A stretch of 64,000 bases of DNA from CBDCME01 sp965218865 (GTDB lineage: Bacteria > Pseudomonadota > Alphaproteobacteria > JAAXGF01), in contig CBDCME010000076.1 in assembly GCA_965218865.1 (NCBI GenBank), positions 124,001-188,000 of the forward strand, given 5' to 3'. Positions 51,120-60,673 of this stretch are shown here, piece by piece. The notes below the pieces were generated by a model. The model was not told the DNA's origin, did not search any database, and saw only the letters and a list, made by a program, of their open reading frames with translations. The translations under genes and the position numbers were made by a program. Numbering within the stretch: position 1 is the stretch's first letter; each line of letters opens with the position of its first letter.

Positions 51120-51815
51120 TCAACTGGTTGCGCTGGCCACCTCGATTCTGACGCTGGTCCCCATCGTCGAGGTCAGGGAAATCTTCTTCAAGAACGTTCC
51201 CTTGGCTCCCGAGGGCTTGGCTCGAACCACGGCCCCGACGAACGCACGCACGTTTCCAAGAATGTGTTCCTCGCTGAAGCTGGCCTTGCCGATCCCGGCA
51301 TGGATGATGCCTTGCTTCTCGACCCGGAACTGAACCTGTCCCGCCTTGGCCGCGCTCACCGCCGCCGCCACGTCCTTGGTCACCGTACCGAGCTTGGGAT
51401 TGGGCATCAAGCCGCGGGGACCAAGGATCTTGCCGAGCTTCCCGACCACCGGCATGAGATCGGGCGTCGCGATGCAGTGCTGGAAAGCAATTTCGCCGGC
51501 CGTGATCTGGGCGGCCAAATCGTCCGCCCCGACGATATCGGCACCCGCCTCGCGCGCTTCATCCGCCTTGGCTCCGCGCGCGAACACGACGATCTTCAGG
51601 TTTTTACCGGTACCATGCGGCAACTGCGTTACGCCACGCACCATTTGGTCGGCGCGGCGGGGATCGACACCCAGATTCAGGGCGATCTCGATCGTCTCGT
51701 CGAATTTCGCGGTCGCCCGGTCGCGAATCATCTTGACGGCTTCGGCCACGGCGTATGTGTCTCCGCGGCCAATTCCCTCGCGGGCGTTCCTGAGGCGCTT
51801 TCCGGCTTTGGCCAT
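51120..51815 (-). CDS. rplA: 50S ribosomal protein L1
   Basis: The 231-residue protein has the L1 motifs FDETIEIALNLGVDPRRADQ, VRGVTQLPHGTGK and GPRGLMPNPKLGTVT. L1 forms the mobile stalk at the E site and represses the rplKA operon. It begins 4 bases after rplK. Confidence 0.97.
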   Translation of the reverse strand: MAKAGKRLRNAREGIGRGDTYAVAEAVKMIRDRATAKFDETIEIALNLGVDPRRADQMVRGVTQLPHGTGKNLKIVVFARGAKADEAREAGADIVGADDLAAQITAGEIAFQHCIATPDLMPVVGKLGKILGPRGLMPNPKLGTVTKDVAAAVSAAKAGQVQFRVEKQGIIHAGIGKASFSEEHILGNVRAFVGAVVRAKPSGAKGTFLKKISLTSTMGTSVRIEVASATS

Positions 51816-51819
51816 CGGC

Positions 51820-52248
51820 TTAGCCCCTCACCTCGATCCCCATCGAGCGGGCGGAACCCATCAGGATCCGGCAAGCGGCTTCGATGTCGTTGGCATTGAG
51901 ATCCGTCATTTTCTTTTCTGCGATCTCCCGGACCTGCGCCATCGTCACGACACCGACGGTCGTGCGGCCCGACGTCCCGCTGCCTTTTTCCAATCCCGCC
52001 GCCTTTTTGAGGAAGTAGCTCGCCGGCGGGGTTTTTATGGCAAACGAATACGAACGATCCGCATAAGCCGTGATCAACACCGGCAAGGGCATGCCAGGTT
52101 CCATGTTCTGGGTCTTGGCGTTGAAGGCTTTGCAGAAATCCATAATGTTGAGACCGCGCTGACCCAACGCGGGCCCGATCGGCGGTGAGGGGTTCGCCTT
52201 TCCCGCCGGCACCTGCAATTTTATATAACCCGAGACCTTTTTCGCCAT
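51820..52248 (-). CDS. rplK: 50S ribosomal protein L11
   Basis: The 142-residue protein starts MAKKVSGYIKLQVPAGKANP and has PPIGPALGQRGLNIMDFCKAFN and the C-terminal EAACRILMGSARSMGIEV. L11 forms the GTPase-associated centre and is needed for RelA activation. It lies 82 bases after nusG. Confidence 0.97.
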   Translation of the reverse strand: MAKKVSGYIKLQVPAGKANPSPPIGPALGQRGLNIMDFCKAFNAKTQNMEPGMPLPVLITAYADRSYSFAIKTPPASYFLKKAAGLEKGSGTSGRTTVGVVTMAQVREIAEKKMTDLNANDIEAACRILMGSARSMGIEVRG

Positions 52249-52330
52249 TAATTATCTCACTGCGTCGATAATTGATGATCCGAGCATCCGCTTCCCGTGA
52301 TCGATGAGAAGGGCGCCTTTCGCCGAATTC

Positions 52331-52860
52331 TTAAGTCTTCTCGACCTGTGAATACTCAAGATCGACCGGTGTCGCCCGACCGAAGATCGACACCGAGACC
52401 TTGAGCCGCGCCTTCTCTTCGTCCACTTCCTCGACCAAACCGTTAAAGGACGTGAACGGCCCGTCGCAGACCCTCACCGTCTCGCCGACCTCGAAGGTGA
52501 TGGACGGCTTCGGCTTTTCCACGCCCTCGCGGACTTGCCGCATAATACGTTCGGCCTCGACGTCCGCGATCGGGGTCGGGCGCCCGCTACCACCGAGAAA
52601 TCCCGTCACTTTCGGAGTATTGTTGACGAGATACCAGGATTCGTCCGTTATCTCCATATTGACGAGGACGTAGCCGGAAAAAACTTTCGTTCCGCCGAAA
52701 CCCTCTGGCCACGTCTTATTTGCACCACCTCCTCGGCCGGCACCAATACCTCCTCGATTTTATCTTCCAGCCCCTTCAGCACGACTTGCTCTCGGATCGC
52801 TTGCGCGACCTTTTTCTCGAATCCCGAATATACATGGAGGATGTACCAGCGCTTCGCCAC
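52331..52860 (-). CDS. nusG: Transcription termination/antitermination protein NusG (apparent frameshift)
   Basis: Two overlapping frames give one NusG. 52860 to about 52680 encodes MAKRWYILHVYSGFEKKVAQ to RVSAERKFF. The other frame continues with VLVNMEITDESWYLVNNTPK, KVTGFLGG and the KOW domain (FEVGETVRVCDGPFTSFNG...VEEVDEEKARLKVSVSIFGR). One base is missing in the T6CCGG tract at 52674-52683: adding a C gives FFPGYVLVNM, the canonical NTD strand. The total would be 176 residues, the normal size. NusG is normally essential and single copy, so a sequence error is the simplest explanation. It sits 4 bases after secE. Confidence 0.93.
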
Positions 52861-52864
52861 GATA

Positions 52865-53062
52865 TCACCAACTTAAATTCAATATTAATTCAACTACGCT
52901 AGCAATCCCTAAGTCAACTAAAAAGAAGAAAATCGCCATTATTATAGCCATGATGAATACCATCCCCGTCGTGACCAAGGTTTCCTTGCGCGATGACCAC
53001 GTGACCTTCGAGGCCTCTTGGCGCACTTCACGAAAAAATTCGATCGGTGATGTCTTATCCAT
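52865..53062 (-). CDS. secE: Protein translocase subunit SecE
   Basis: From ATG 53062 (MDKTSPIEFFREVRQEASKV) the protein has 65 residues, the short single-TM form of alphaproteobacteria. FFREVRQEASKVTWSSRKET is the conserved amphipathic helix, followed by one membrane span. It stabilises SecY. It lies between tRNA-Trp and nusG, its usual place. Confidence 0.95.
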   Translation of the reverse strand: MDKTSPIEFFREVRQEASKVTWSSRKETLVTTGMVFIMAIIMAIFFFLVDLGIASVVELILNLSW

Positions 53063-53116
53063 ACCAAATATTTTCGTTACGGCAGCCAGCGGAACGCCGA
53101 ACTGCTCCAGATGTGT

Positions 53117-53192
53117 TGGCAGGAGTGGAGGGTCTCGAACCCCCAACCCCCGGTTTTGGAGACCGGTGCTCTACCAGTTGAGCTACACTCCT
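53117..53192 (-). tRNA. tRNA-Trp (CCA anticodon)
   Basis: The minus strand gives a 76-base cloverleaf: acceptor AGGAGTG paired with CACTCCT, D-arm GTAGCTCAACTGGTAGAGC, anticodon loop CTCCAAA with anticodon CCA, T-arm GGGGGTTCGAGACCC, discriminator G and an encoded CCA end. It sits between tufB and secE. Confidence 0.95.
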
Positions 53193-53279
53193 ATCGCCCC
53201 GAATAAAACCCCGGTCGAAGCGGATCGCGAACGATCGCGTCCCGCCGTCGCGCAATCTTGAAAACGCCCCGCCCAATCG

Positions 53280-54470
<1,191 letters not shown>

Positions 54471-54545
54471 TTCCGTCTTCCTCAGCTCTCAATGAGGTCT
54501 CCCAGTGCCCCACGGCACAAACGACACCATCCTCGAAAGATTACT

Positions 54546-54619
<74 letters not shown>

Positions 54620-54656
54620 ATAGGATCTCTCTGCCCCTTGGCTCGCCGCCACGACG

Positions 54657-54742
54657 TGGTGGAGGGGGTAGGATTCGAACCTACGTAGACGCACGTCGGC
54701 AGATTTACAGTCTGCTGCCTTTAACCACTCGGCCACCCCTCC
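54657..54742 (-). tRNA. tRNA-Tyr (GTA anticodon)
   Basis: The 86-base minus-strand cloverleaf has a long variable arm, acceptor GGAGGGG paired with CCCCTCC, anticodon loop CTGTAAA (GTA), T-arm AGGTTCGAATCCT, discriminator A and an encoded CCA. The class II variable arm fits Tyr. It is the first gene of the tRNA-tufB-secE-nusG transcription unit. Confidence 0.95.
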
Positions 54743-54779
54743 GCTTAGGCACAGACGATCACGCGCCGCGGAAGTGCGC

Positions 54780-54807
54780 AATATGGCTCTTCCCAGCCCG
54801 ATGTCAA
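54780..54807 (-). promoter_or_regulatory. Sigma70-like promoter for tRNA-Tyr/tRNA-Gly/tufB
   Basis: On the minus strand a perfect TTGACA (54807-54802) is followed after 16 bases by CATATT (54785-54780). Transcription would start near 54772, about 30 bases before tRNA-Tyr. It is the most upstream strong promoter of the translation cluster. Confidence 0.6.
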
Positions 54808-54911
54808 CGGTTTTGAGAAGACCCCGCCGTGGCCTCCCAACGTCCCGAAAACCCTGTTTCAATCCGCAATCGCGAATTGAGCTTTTAGACCAGCGAAGTC
54901 TATAACGCATC

Positions 54912-55706
54912 ATGCCCCCTCGCAAGCACCCTCAAAACCCGTCGCGGTCCGTGCCGGGTTCGCCGCAATTGGCTGCTGGCCGGATACGCCTTTACGGCCA
55001 GCACGCCGTCGCCGCCGCGCTGGCCAACCCCGAGCGGCGTTGCCGGCGGCTCACGGCGACCACATCGGCGCTCGACAGATTGGGCCGACGTTTGCAACCT
55101 GGCCTCGACCGCGCGGACCTCGCGATCGACCTCAAAACCGCTGCCGAAATCTCCCGGATGGTGGCGGCGCAGGCGGTTCACCAGGGCCTCGTTCTCAACG
55201 CCGATCCCTTGCCGCGACGGTCCCCGGAAAAGACTTTCGCCCATCCGGACGGGAGACCAGTCGTCGTCCTCGATCGGGTCACCGATCCCCAGAACGTCGG
55301 TGCCGTGTTACGCTCCTCGGCCGCTTTCGGAGCCAGCGCCCTGGTGCTGCTGGAACGACACGCGCCGGCCGAGAGCGGGGCTCTCGCCAAGGCCGCTTCC
55401 GGGGCCCTCGAGATGGTTCCGATCGTGCGCGTGAAAAACCTCGCCAACACCCTGGGCTTGCTGAAGAAGGCCGGATACTGGTGCGCCGGTCTTGACCCGG
55501 CTGCCGAGGACAACATCTCGCGGGAAAAACAGTTCGAGCGCCTGGCCTTGGTACTCGGGGCCGAAGGCGCGGGGCTGCGACCGCTAACGCGGCGAAATTG
55601 CGATGTCCTACTGCGGCTCCCGCTTTGTCCCGGAATCGAAAGCTTGAACGTCGCCGCGGCCGCCGCCGTCGCGCTTTTCGCCCTGCAAGAACAACGGGCC
55701 GAATAA
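54912..55706 (+). CDS. rlmB: SpoU/TrmH-family 23S rRNA (guanosine-2'-O)-methyltransferase RlmB
   Basis: The 264-residue protein has the L30e-like substrate-binding N-terminal domain (RLYGQHAVAAALANPERRCRRL, about 26-100) and the trefoil-knot SpoU domain with motif 1 LDRVTDPQNVGAVLRSSAAFGA-type (DRVTDPQNVGAVLRS), motif 2 LVLGAEGAGL and motif 3 ESLNVAAAAAVALF. It methylates G2251 of 23S rRNA. A TTGAGC-N18-TATAAC promoter at 54877-54906 lies so close that the message may have almost no leader. It is divergent from tRNA-Tyr. Confidence 0.92.
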   Translation: MPPRKHPQNPSRSVPGSPQLAAGRIRLYGQHAVAAALANPERRCRRLTATTSALDRLGRRLQPGLDRADLAIDLKTAAEISRMVAAQAVHQGLVLNADPLPRRSPEKTFAHPDGRPVVVLDRVTDPQNVGAVLRSSAAFGASALVLLERHAPAESGALAKAASGALEMVPIVRVKNLANTLGLLKKAGYWCAGLDPAAEDNISREKQFERLALVLGAEGAGLRPLTRRNCDVLLRLPLCPGIESLNVAAAAAVALFALQEQRAE

Positions 55707-55884
55707 CACCACAAGCAATATACAATTAATCGGTAAATTTAATTCGGGTAAATTTGTCCAGATAGGACGTTGACGCACGCCAAAATTTGTGGGCACTTGT
55801 ATTTTAGAGGATATAGCATCCGAGGATGATGTTGTCAGATGATGACGATCCCTTCGGGAGCCGGAATGTTAACCTGTGCTTCGT

Positions 55885-56148
55885 ATGGGCCCGGCAATAG
55901 CGCTTGCGGTTTTGCTTTTGGCCAACTCGGCGAGCGCAGATCGTTTGTCTGAGGACAACGACGAAACCAAAGTGTCAGGGATTTCGTCGTGGTTGAAAGA
56001 CACAGAGATGGCTGTGCGCGTAAATTCCGACCTCGCCTTGCGCGCGGTTGTCTGCCGAGTCCCATTCATGGATTTTACCGTAAGCGCGATCATCCGGGCG
56101 ACGAAAATTCCCAGACACCACGTTTTGCAAGCGGTTGCCGAGCTGTAA
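55885..56148 (+). CDS. Possible small secreted protein (unrecognised)
   Basis: The 87-residue frame from ATG 55885 begins MGPAIALAVLLLANSASADRLS, a convincing signal peptide with an ASA-D cleavage site. The mature part (about 67 residues) contains MAVRVNSDLALRAVVCRVPF and ends in a basic helix; I recognise no family. There is no strong ribosome binding site. The surrounding interval 55707-56356 is AT-richer than its neighbours and otherwise holds nothing I can name, so this could be a remnant. Confidence 0.4.
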   Translation: MGPAIALAVLLLANSASADRLSEDNDETKVSGISSWLKDTEMAVRVNSDLALRAVVCRVPFMDFTVSAIIRATKIPRHHVLQAVAEL

Positions 56149-56356
56149 AAGATTTGGACTCGTAAAATTAAATGCCGAATCCCGAGGAAACGGCACGATT
56201 GTACCCTCATCGGAGGATGCCCGCAAGAAGATGCGCCGGTGGGTCTACCGTTGGTGTGCGAGCGACGACGAATGCGGGGTATCGCGGTGATCGATGTGAC
56301 AGGCGATAAGGGCTGGTGCGGTTCGAGCCACGGTTACCGCGTCCGTTAGCTGCGCC

Positions 56357-57190
56357 TCAGGTTTCGCCGTCGAGAACGGGTTTGTACCCGCCAACGATGT
56401 AGCCTGGGCAGGCGGCGACGAAATGTCCGGTTCGGGCCGACTTTTCGACCTCGCGCCACCACGTCTCGTAGTCCGAGCGCGAAAGACTTCCCTCATTGAC
56501 GGCGTTTTCAAGGACTCCCCCATCGACCAATCTGTACATGGCGTAGGTTGGCATGATGACGTGGGGCACGACCTTTACTTCTTGTAATCCCATTTCGTGA
56601 AACAGGCTTGGCAACTCGCGGCCAATCAGGGCACTCGGAACCGACTGGACGCGTATTTTCCGGACCCGATCCATCAGGGCTGGGTCGGATACCTCTACTC
56701 TCATCCTGGCATAGTCGAAATCTGAAATGACGACCGTTCCCCCGGGCCGCACGACGCGCACCATTTCGGCCAGGGCTTTTTCGGGGTCCTCGAGGAAGAT
56801 CAGGAATCGTTCCGCCCGACAGAGATCGAAGGCATTGTCCGAGAATTCGAGCTTCCCGGCATCACCGACGAAAAATTCCAACGGGGTGTGGCTTCCCTCT
56901 GTCCGCCGTCTGGCCTCGGCGATCAGCGGGGCGTTGTTGTCGACCCCGACCACACGGCCATCGCTGCCGACGAGGGACGCCAATTCCTGAACTTCATGCC
57001 CGAGTCCGCAGCCGATGTCGAGAATGCGGTGCCCGTCCTCGACGGGATAGAGTTCGCGAATGTGCCGCCGGTACTCCTGAATCGATTCAAGGCGGTTGGC
57101 GTTGTCGAGAAGCTGAAAAAAGAGCTTTGCCTGCTCGCTATCGCCGACATCCTGAAACCCCTTGTGGATGTCTTTCAGAACGTCCCCCAT
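56357..57190 (-). CDS. Class I SAM-dependent methyltransferase
   Basis: From ATG 57190 (MGDVLKDIHKGFQDVGDSEQ) the protein has 277 residues; the longer open frame upstream is out of family. It has the Rossmann motif I ILDIGCGLGHEVQELA, motif II VVGVDNNAPLIAEA, FVGDAGKLEFSDNAFDL and the motif-IV region RAERFLIFLEDPEKALAEM, followed by RPGGTVVISDFDY. It is close to the Methyltransf_11/UbiE-like group. The substrate is unknown. The next minus-strand gene upstream is the SRAP gene, which ends 153 bases away. Confidence 0.87.
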   Translation of the reverse strand: MGDVLKDIHKGFQDVGDSEQAKLFFQLLDNANRLESIQEYRRHIRELYPVEDGHRILDIGCGLGHEVQELASLVGSDGRVVGVDNNAPLIAEARRRTEGSHTPLEFFVGDAGKLEFSDNAFDLCRAERFLIFLEDPEKALAEMVRVVRPGGTVVISDFDYARMRVEVSDPALMDRVRKIRVQSVPSALIGRELPSLFHEMGLQEVKVVPHVIMPTYAMYRLVDGGVLENAVNEGSLSRSDYETWWREVEKSARTGHFVAACPGYIVGGYKPVLDGET

Positions 57191-57343
57191 CACCAAGACC
57201 GCATCACTTCCCCTCGATCGGTTCGACTTTCCTCGCGAACCTGGCGACAACGGTAGCACAGATGGCGATCGCGCAAAGCGCCTTCCTGGGTTTTCCGAAG
57301 GACCGCACAAGTCCCTTCGAGCTTGGCCCCTTATCACCTGACC

Positions 57344-58024
57344 CTAGGCCAAGGAGGGCGCTTCCTCGATCAGGGAATCGTCGTCGTTCCGGGGATCGTT
57401 TAGGCGCTGGCCGACAGGCCGCGCCACCATCCGGTCGGGGCCCCAAGGACGCATGAGTTTTCTGAGCTCCTCGGGATCGGTGGCAACCAACGTCAGCCAA
57501 GTTTCGTAATCGGCGGGATCGAGAATCACCGGCATTCGGCCATGTATCGGGGCCACGATAGCGTTGGCGTCCGTGGTCACGAGAGTGACGCTTTCAATTT
57601 TTTCGCCGGCACCCGAACGCCAGGCCTCCCACAATCCGGCGATCGCGAACACCTCGCTCTCCGGCAGACTAAAATGGTAGGGTTGTTTGCGGCCGTTGGT
57701 CTTACGCCATTCGTAGAACCCGTCCGCCGGAACAAGGCACCGCCGGCTGCGAAAGGCGGCCCGAAATGCCGGTTTTTCGGCCACGGTTTCGGCCCGGGCG
57801 TTGATCAGACGGTTGCCGATCGCGAGATCCTTAGCCCACGACGGGATCAACCCCCAGCGCAAGCGCGCCAGCTTCCGATCGGGCCCTCCAGCAGCGCGGC
57901 GAACAGCGAGAACTTGCTGCGTCGGGGCGATGTTGTAACGCGGCTTAAGGTTCAACCTCTCCCGGACGCCGAATGCCTCGGCGATCGTGTGGCTCGGTGT
58001 CCGCAGGGTGAACCGCCCGCACAT
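57344..58024 (-). CDS. SOS-response-associated peptidase family protein (SRAP, YedK/HMCES type)
   Basis: The ATG at 58024 gives MCGRFTLRTPSHTIAEAFGV, where Cys2 becomes the catalytic N-terminal cysteine after Met removal. The 226-residue protein has RYNIAPTQQVLAV, RWGLIPSWAKD, NARAETVAEKPAFR, RRCLVPADGFYEW and HGRMPVILDP, the complete SRAP set including Asn, Glu and His. The family forms a thiazolidine crosslink with abasic sites in single-stranded DNA. It is not visibly in an operon. Confidence 0.94.
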   Translation of the reverse strand: MCGRFTLRTPSHTIAEAFGVRERLNLKPRYNIAPTQQVLAVRRAAGGPDRKLARLRWGLIPSWAKDLAIGNRLINARAETVAEKPAFRAAFRSRRCLVPADGFYEWRKTNGRKQPYHFSLPESEVFAIAGLWEAWRSGAGEKIESVTLVTTDANAIVAPIHGRMPVILDPADYETWLTLVATDPEELRKLMRPWGPDRMVARPVGQRLNDPRNDDDSLIEEAPSLA

Positions 58025-58313
58025 ACTATCTCGCCGCCGCCGGCAACGCGAACACGGCGGACCCAATCCAAGCTAGAGAAATACGAGGTGCCCCCCTCAT
58101 TGGACGTTTCGATACCTTTCTCGAAATGAGTGTTCCGGGACCATGCGACCCAAATCTCCACACCCCGTTCAGGATAAAGATCCCCTACCGCGGGTTCCAC
58201 CTGCCATCGATGGAAAATTTTCCCAAAGGCAATCGGAAATTGCCCGAGGGGCGGGGGTACGAGACGAGTGGGTGATTCAAGCGTGTCGCGGCCCCGAGTA
58301 GCGTAGGCGCAAA

Positions 58314-60548
58314 ATGACGATTACGAAGAGGTTCGTTACCAACGGCTGCCACTTCGTCGAGATTCCCGAGGCCGAGCTGCGGATTCTCTGCGGCTGCCCG
58401 GCGGACAGCGTCAAGCACCTGATGAAGCGCGGCATCAACGTCGACACCGAACAGGGGGGCGTTTTCCATGAATCCGGCCCCAACGCCATTCTGGTGTCGG
58501 ATTCGCTGTTGCAGAACGGAATGGCGGCGAGCCTGGCCGAGTTTCCGGTTCTCCAGATGCTGTATCGGCAAGGGATGATTCTTCCCGGCCATCCCAACAA
58601 TACCGGCGTCAAACCCCTTATCATGGGCCTCGAGGATCGGGTCACGGCTCAAATGCAGTACATCCATAGAGGCAATTATGGCCTCATCTCCGAAGCGGAA
58701 ATCATCGAATCGGGCATCGGCCCCGAAAGAGCCCGCGAGCTGATGTGCATGAAGCTGAAGTTCGGCTTCGGAAAAATCCGCGAAACGGAGGAACTCATCG
58801 ATTCCCTGGTGATTGGAGACGACTGGGTTGAGATCCGGAATGGCGCCAGGGTAAGGCGCGCCGGTTTCAACGAGTACGAATTCTCACACCACGCCGCGAT
58901 CGCAAGCGTGAACCTGAATCTCGCGCCGGGGGAGCAATTCATCCCGCCGTATGCGCTCAGTCCACGGCATATTCCCCGCGAGTATTTCGCGATTGTTCAC
59001 ACCGGCCAGGGCGACGGCTGGGACGTCAACCGTCCCAGCATGTCCAGCATCGTGATATTCCAGGGGAAAATTTATCTTATCGACGCCGCGGCCAACATTC
59101 TTCACAGTCTCAGGGCCCTAGGCATCGGCATCAACGAGATCGAGGGCATCTTCCATACCCACGCCCACGACGATCATTTCGCCGGCTTGACGGACATCGT
59201 CCGGGCCGACCACAAGATTCGCTATTTCGCCACCCCCCTCGTACGCGCTTCCGTGGTAAAGAAATTATCGGCGCTCCTGGCCATTTCCGAAAACCGATTC
59301 GGCAAATTCTTCGAAGTTCACGACCTGGAATTCGACGTCTGGAACGACATCGAGGGCCTGGAAGTATTCCCGGTGCTGTCACCACACCCGGTTGAAACGA
59401 ATATCCTTGTTTTCAGAGCCTTGTTCGAAAAAGGCTACCGTAGCTACGCCCACTTCGCCGACATCGCCGCCTTCAGGGTGCTGGAGGACATGGTCGTCGA
59501 CGACCCGACCCAGCCGGGCATGTCGCGCGAATTCGTCGATAGAGTGAAGCGGACCTACCTGAAACCGGCCGACATCAAGAAACTCGACATCGGCGGGGGA
59601 CTCATTCACGGCGACGCGACCGACTTCCGGGGTGACAAATCGGACAAGATCGTGCTGGCCCACAAAGCGGAAGAGGCCACGGACGAAGAAAAGGAGATCG
59701 GCGTGGTCCTCCCGTTTGGCGCCGTGGACGTCCTCATCCAAAATTACCAAAATTACGAGCGGCGGAACGCGTACCGATATCTGGAGTCGTACTTTCCCAA
59801 CGTCTCCTACGGGCGACTGACCATCGTCCTCAACAGTCCCATCGAGACCTTCGATCCGGGAAGCGTCCTCGAAAAAAAGGGTGAACCGCCCGACGATCTA
59901 TTCTTGAGTCTGACCGGCGACGTCGAAAGGGATTCCTCGAGCGGCGACTTGCGCACCGTGTTGTCGTCCGGCGTGCTTGTCGGCGAGAGTTACATCCTCA
60001 AGGGGAGCGTGCCCACGGAAACCTATCGGACCCGAACCTATGTCCAGGCCCTCAAGATCTCCGGCATCGTGTATCTGGAATTCGTGATGCGAAACGACCT
60101 TTTCGAGGAAATCACCCGCCTCGAATCGAACCGCTTGTTCCTGCGATCGACCTATCTGTTCGGTGACGAGCTGTCGCGCAAATCGGAAAACGAAGTTTGT
60201 CAGCGAATACGCCTGGTTAAATTTGAAAGGGATCGGGGTTTCGTCGACGATGATCCCGACAATCTTTCGATCGGCTTGATCCGAGAGGGTCGGATCGAGC
60301 GCAACGTCAGCGGCGATTGTGAACCCGAATCGCTTTTCCCCCGTGACTTTTTCGGCGAGGAAACGGCGTTGTTCGGGGTCGCCACCGGGGAATCATTCCG
60401 AGCCCTCGAACCATCATCCGTCTATCTCATTCCGGTCAGCGCCATTAGGAACATCCCCGTCGTGCGTTGGAAGCTGCTCGAGGCCTATCAGCGCAGAGTG
60501 TTGAAGCTAAAAAGCCGTACGGACGTACCGGCCGCTTCGAACGCCTGA
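58314..60548 (+). CDS. Metallo-beta-lactamase-fold protein with C-terminal cyclic-nucleotide-binding-like domains
   Basis: The 744-residue protein has three parts. Residues 1-230 are an uncharacterised N-terminal region (GCHFVEIPEAELRILCGCPAD). An MBL-fold hydrolase domain covers about 225-440, with the metal motif HTHAHDDH (281-288), a later His358 (LSPHPVE) and His432 (GGLIHGD). Residues about 512-605 and 645-712 resemble cyclic-nucleotide-binding beta-rolls (DLFLSLTGDVE...GVLVGESYILKG; SIGLIREGRIERNV...FFGEETALFG). No membrane span is visible. A role in second-messenger-gated hydrolysis is inference. The 290 bases upstream hold a 12-bp palindrome GGAAAATTTTCC (58212-58223). Confidence 0.8.
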   Translation: MTITKRFVTNGCHFVEIPEAELRILCGCPADSVKHLMKRGINVDTEQGGVFHESGPNAILVSDSLLQNGMAASLAEFPVLQMLYRQGMILPGHPNNTGVKPLIMGLEDRVTAQMQYIHRGNYGLISEAEIIESGIGPERARELMCMKLKFGFGKIRETEELIDSLVIGDDWVEIRNGARVRRAGFNEYEFSHHAAIASVNLNLAPGEQFIPPYALSPRHIPREYFAIVHTGQGDGWDVNRPSMSSIVIFQGKIYLIDAAANILHSLRALGIGINEIEGIFHTHAHDDHFAGLTDIVRADHKIRYFATPLVRASVVKKLSALLAISENRFGKFFEVHDLEFDVWNDIEGLEVFPVLSPHPVETNILVFRALFEKGYRSYAHFADIAAFRVLEDMVVDDPTQPGMSREFVDRVKRTYLKPADIKKLDIGGGLIHGDATDFRGDKSDKIVLAHKAEEATDEEKEIGVVLPFGAVDVLIQNYQNYERRNAYRYLESYFPNVSYGRLTIVLNSPIETFDPGSVLEKKGEPPDDLFLSLTGDVERDSSSGDLRTVLSSGVLVGESYILKGSVPTETYRTRTYVQALKISGIVYLEFVMRNDLFEEITRLESNRLFLRSTYLFGDELSRKSENEVCQRIRLVKFERDRGFVDDDPDNLSIGLIREGRIERNVSGDCEPESLFPRDFFGEETALFGVATGESFRALEPSSVYLIPVSAIRNIPVVRWKLLEAYQRRVLKLKSRTDVPAASNA

Positions 60549-60631
60549 CCGACGGGTGCCGAGATCTCCGAATTGGTTCCGATACCACTTGGATAATCAT
60601 CGCCCAGCCGAGCCCAAAAAAGCGGACCAAA

Positions 60632-60649
60632 ACCGCCCGGCGGTGTTTT
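60632..60649 (+). terminator. Probable bidirectional terminator between convergent genes
   Basis: ACCGC, a 3-base loop and GCGGT are followed by GTTTT on the plus strand, with AAAA on the other side. It lies between the MBL-domain gene and the convergent peptidase gene. The stem is short (5 bp), so confidence is moderate. Confidence 0.4.
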
Positions 60650-60673
60650 CGCCACCCACGCGGTCCCGTGATT

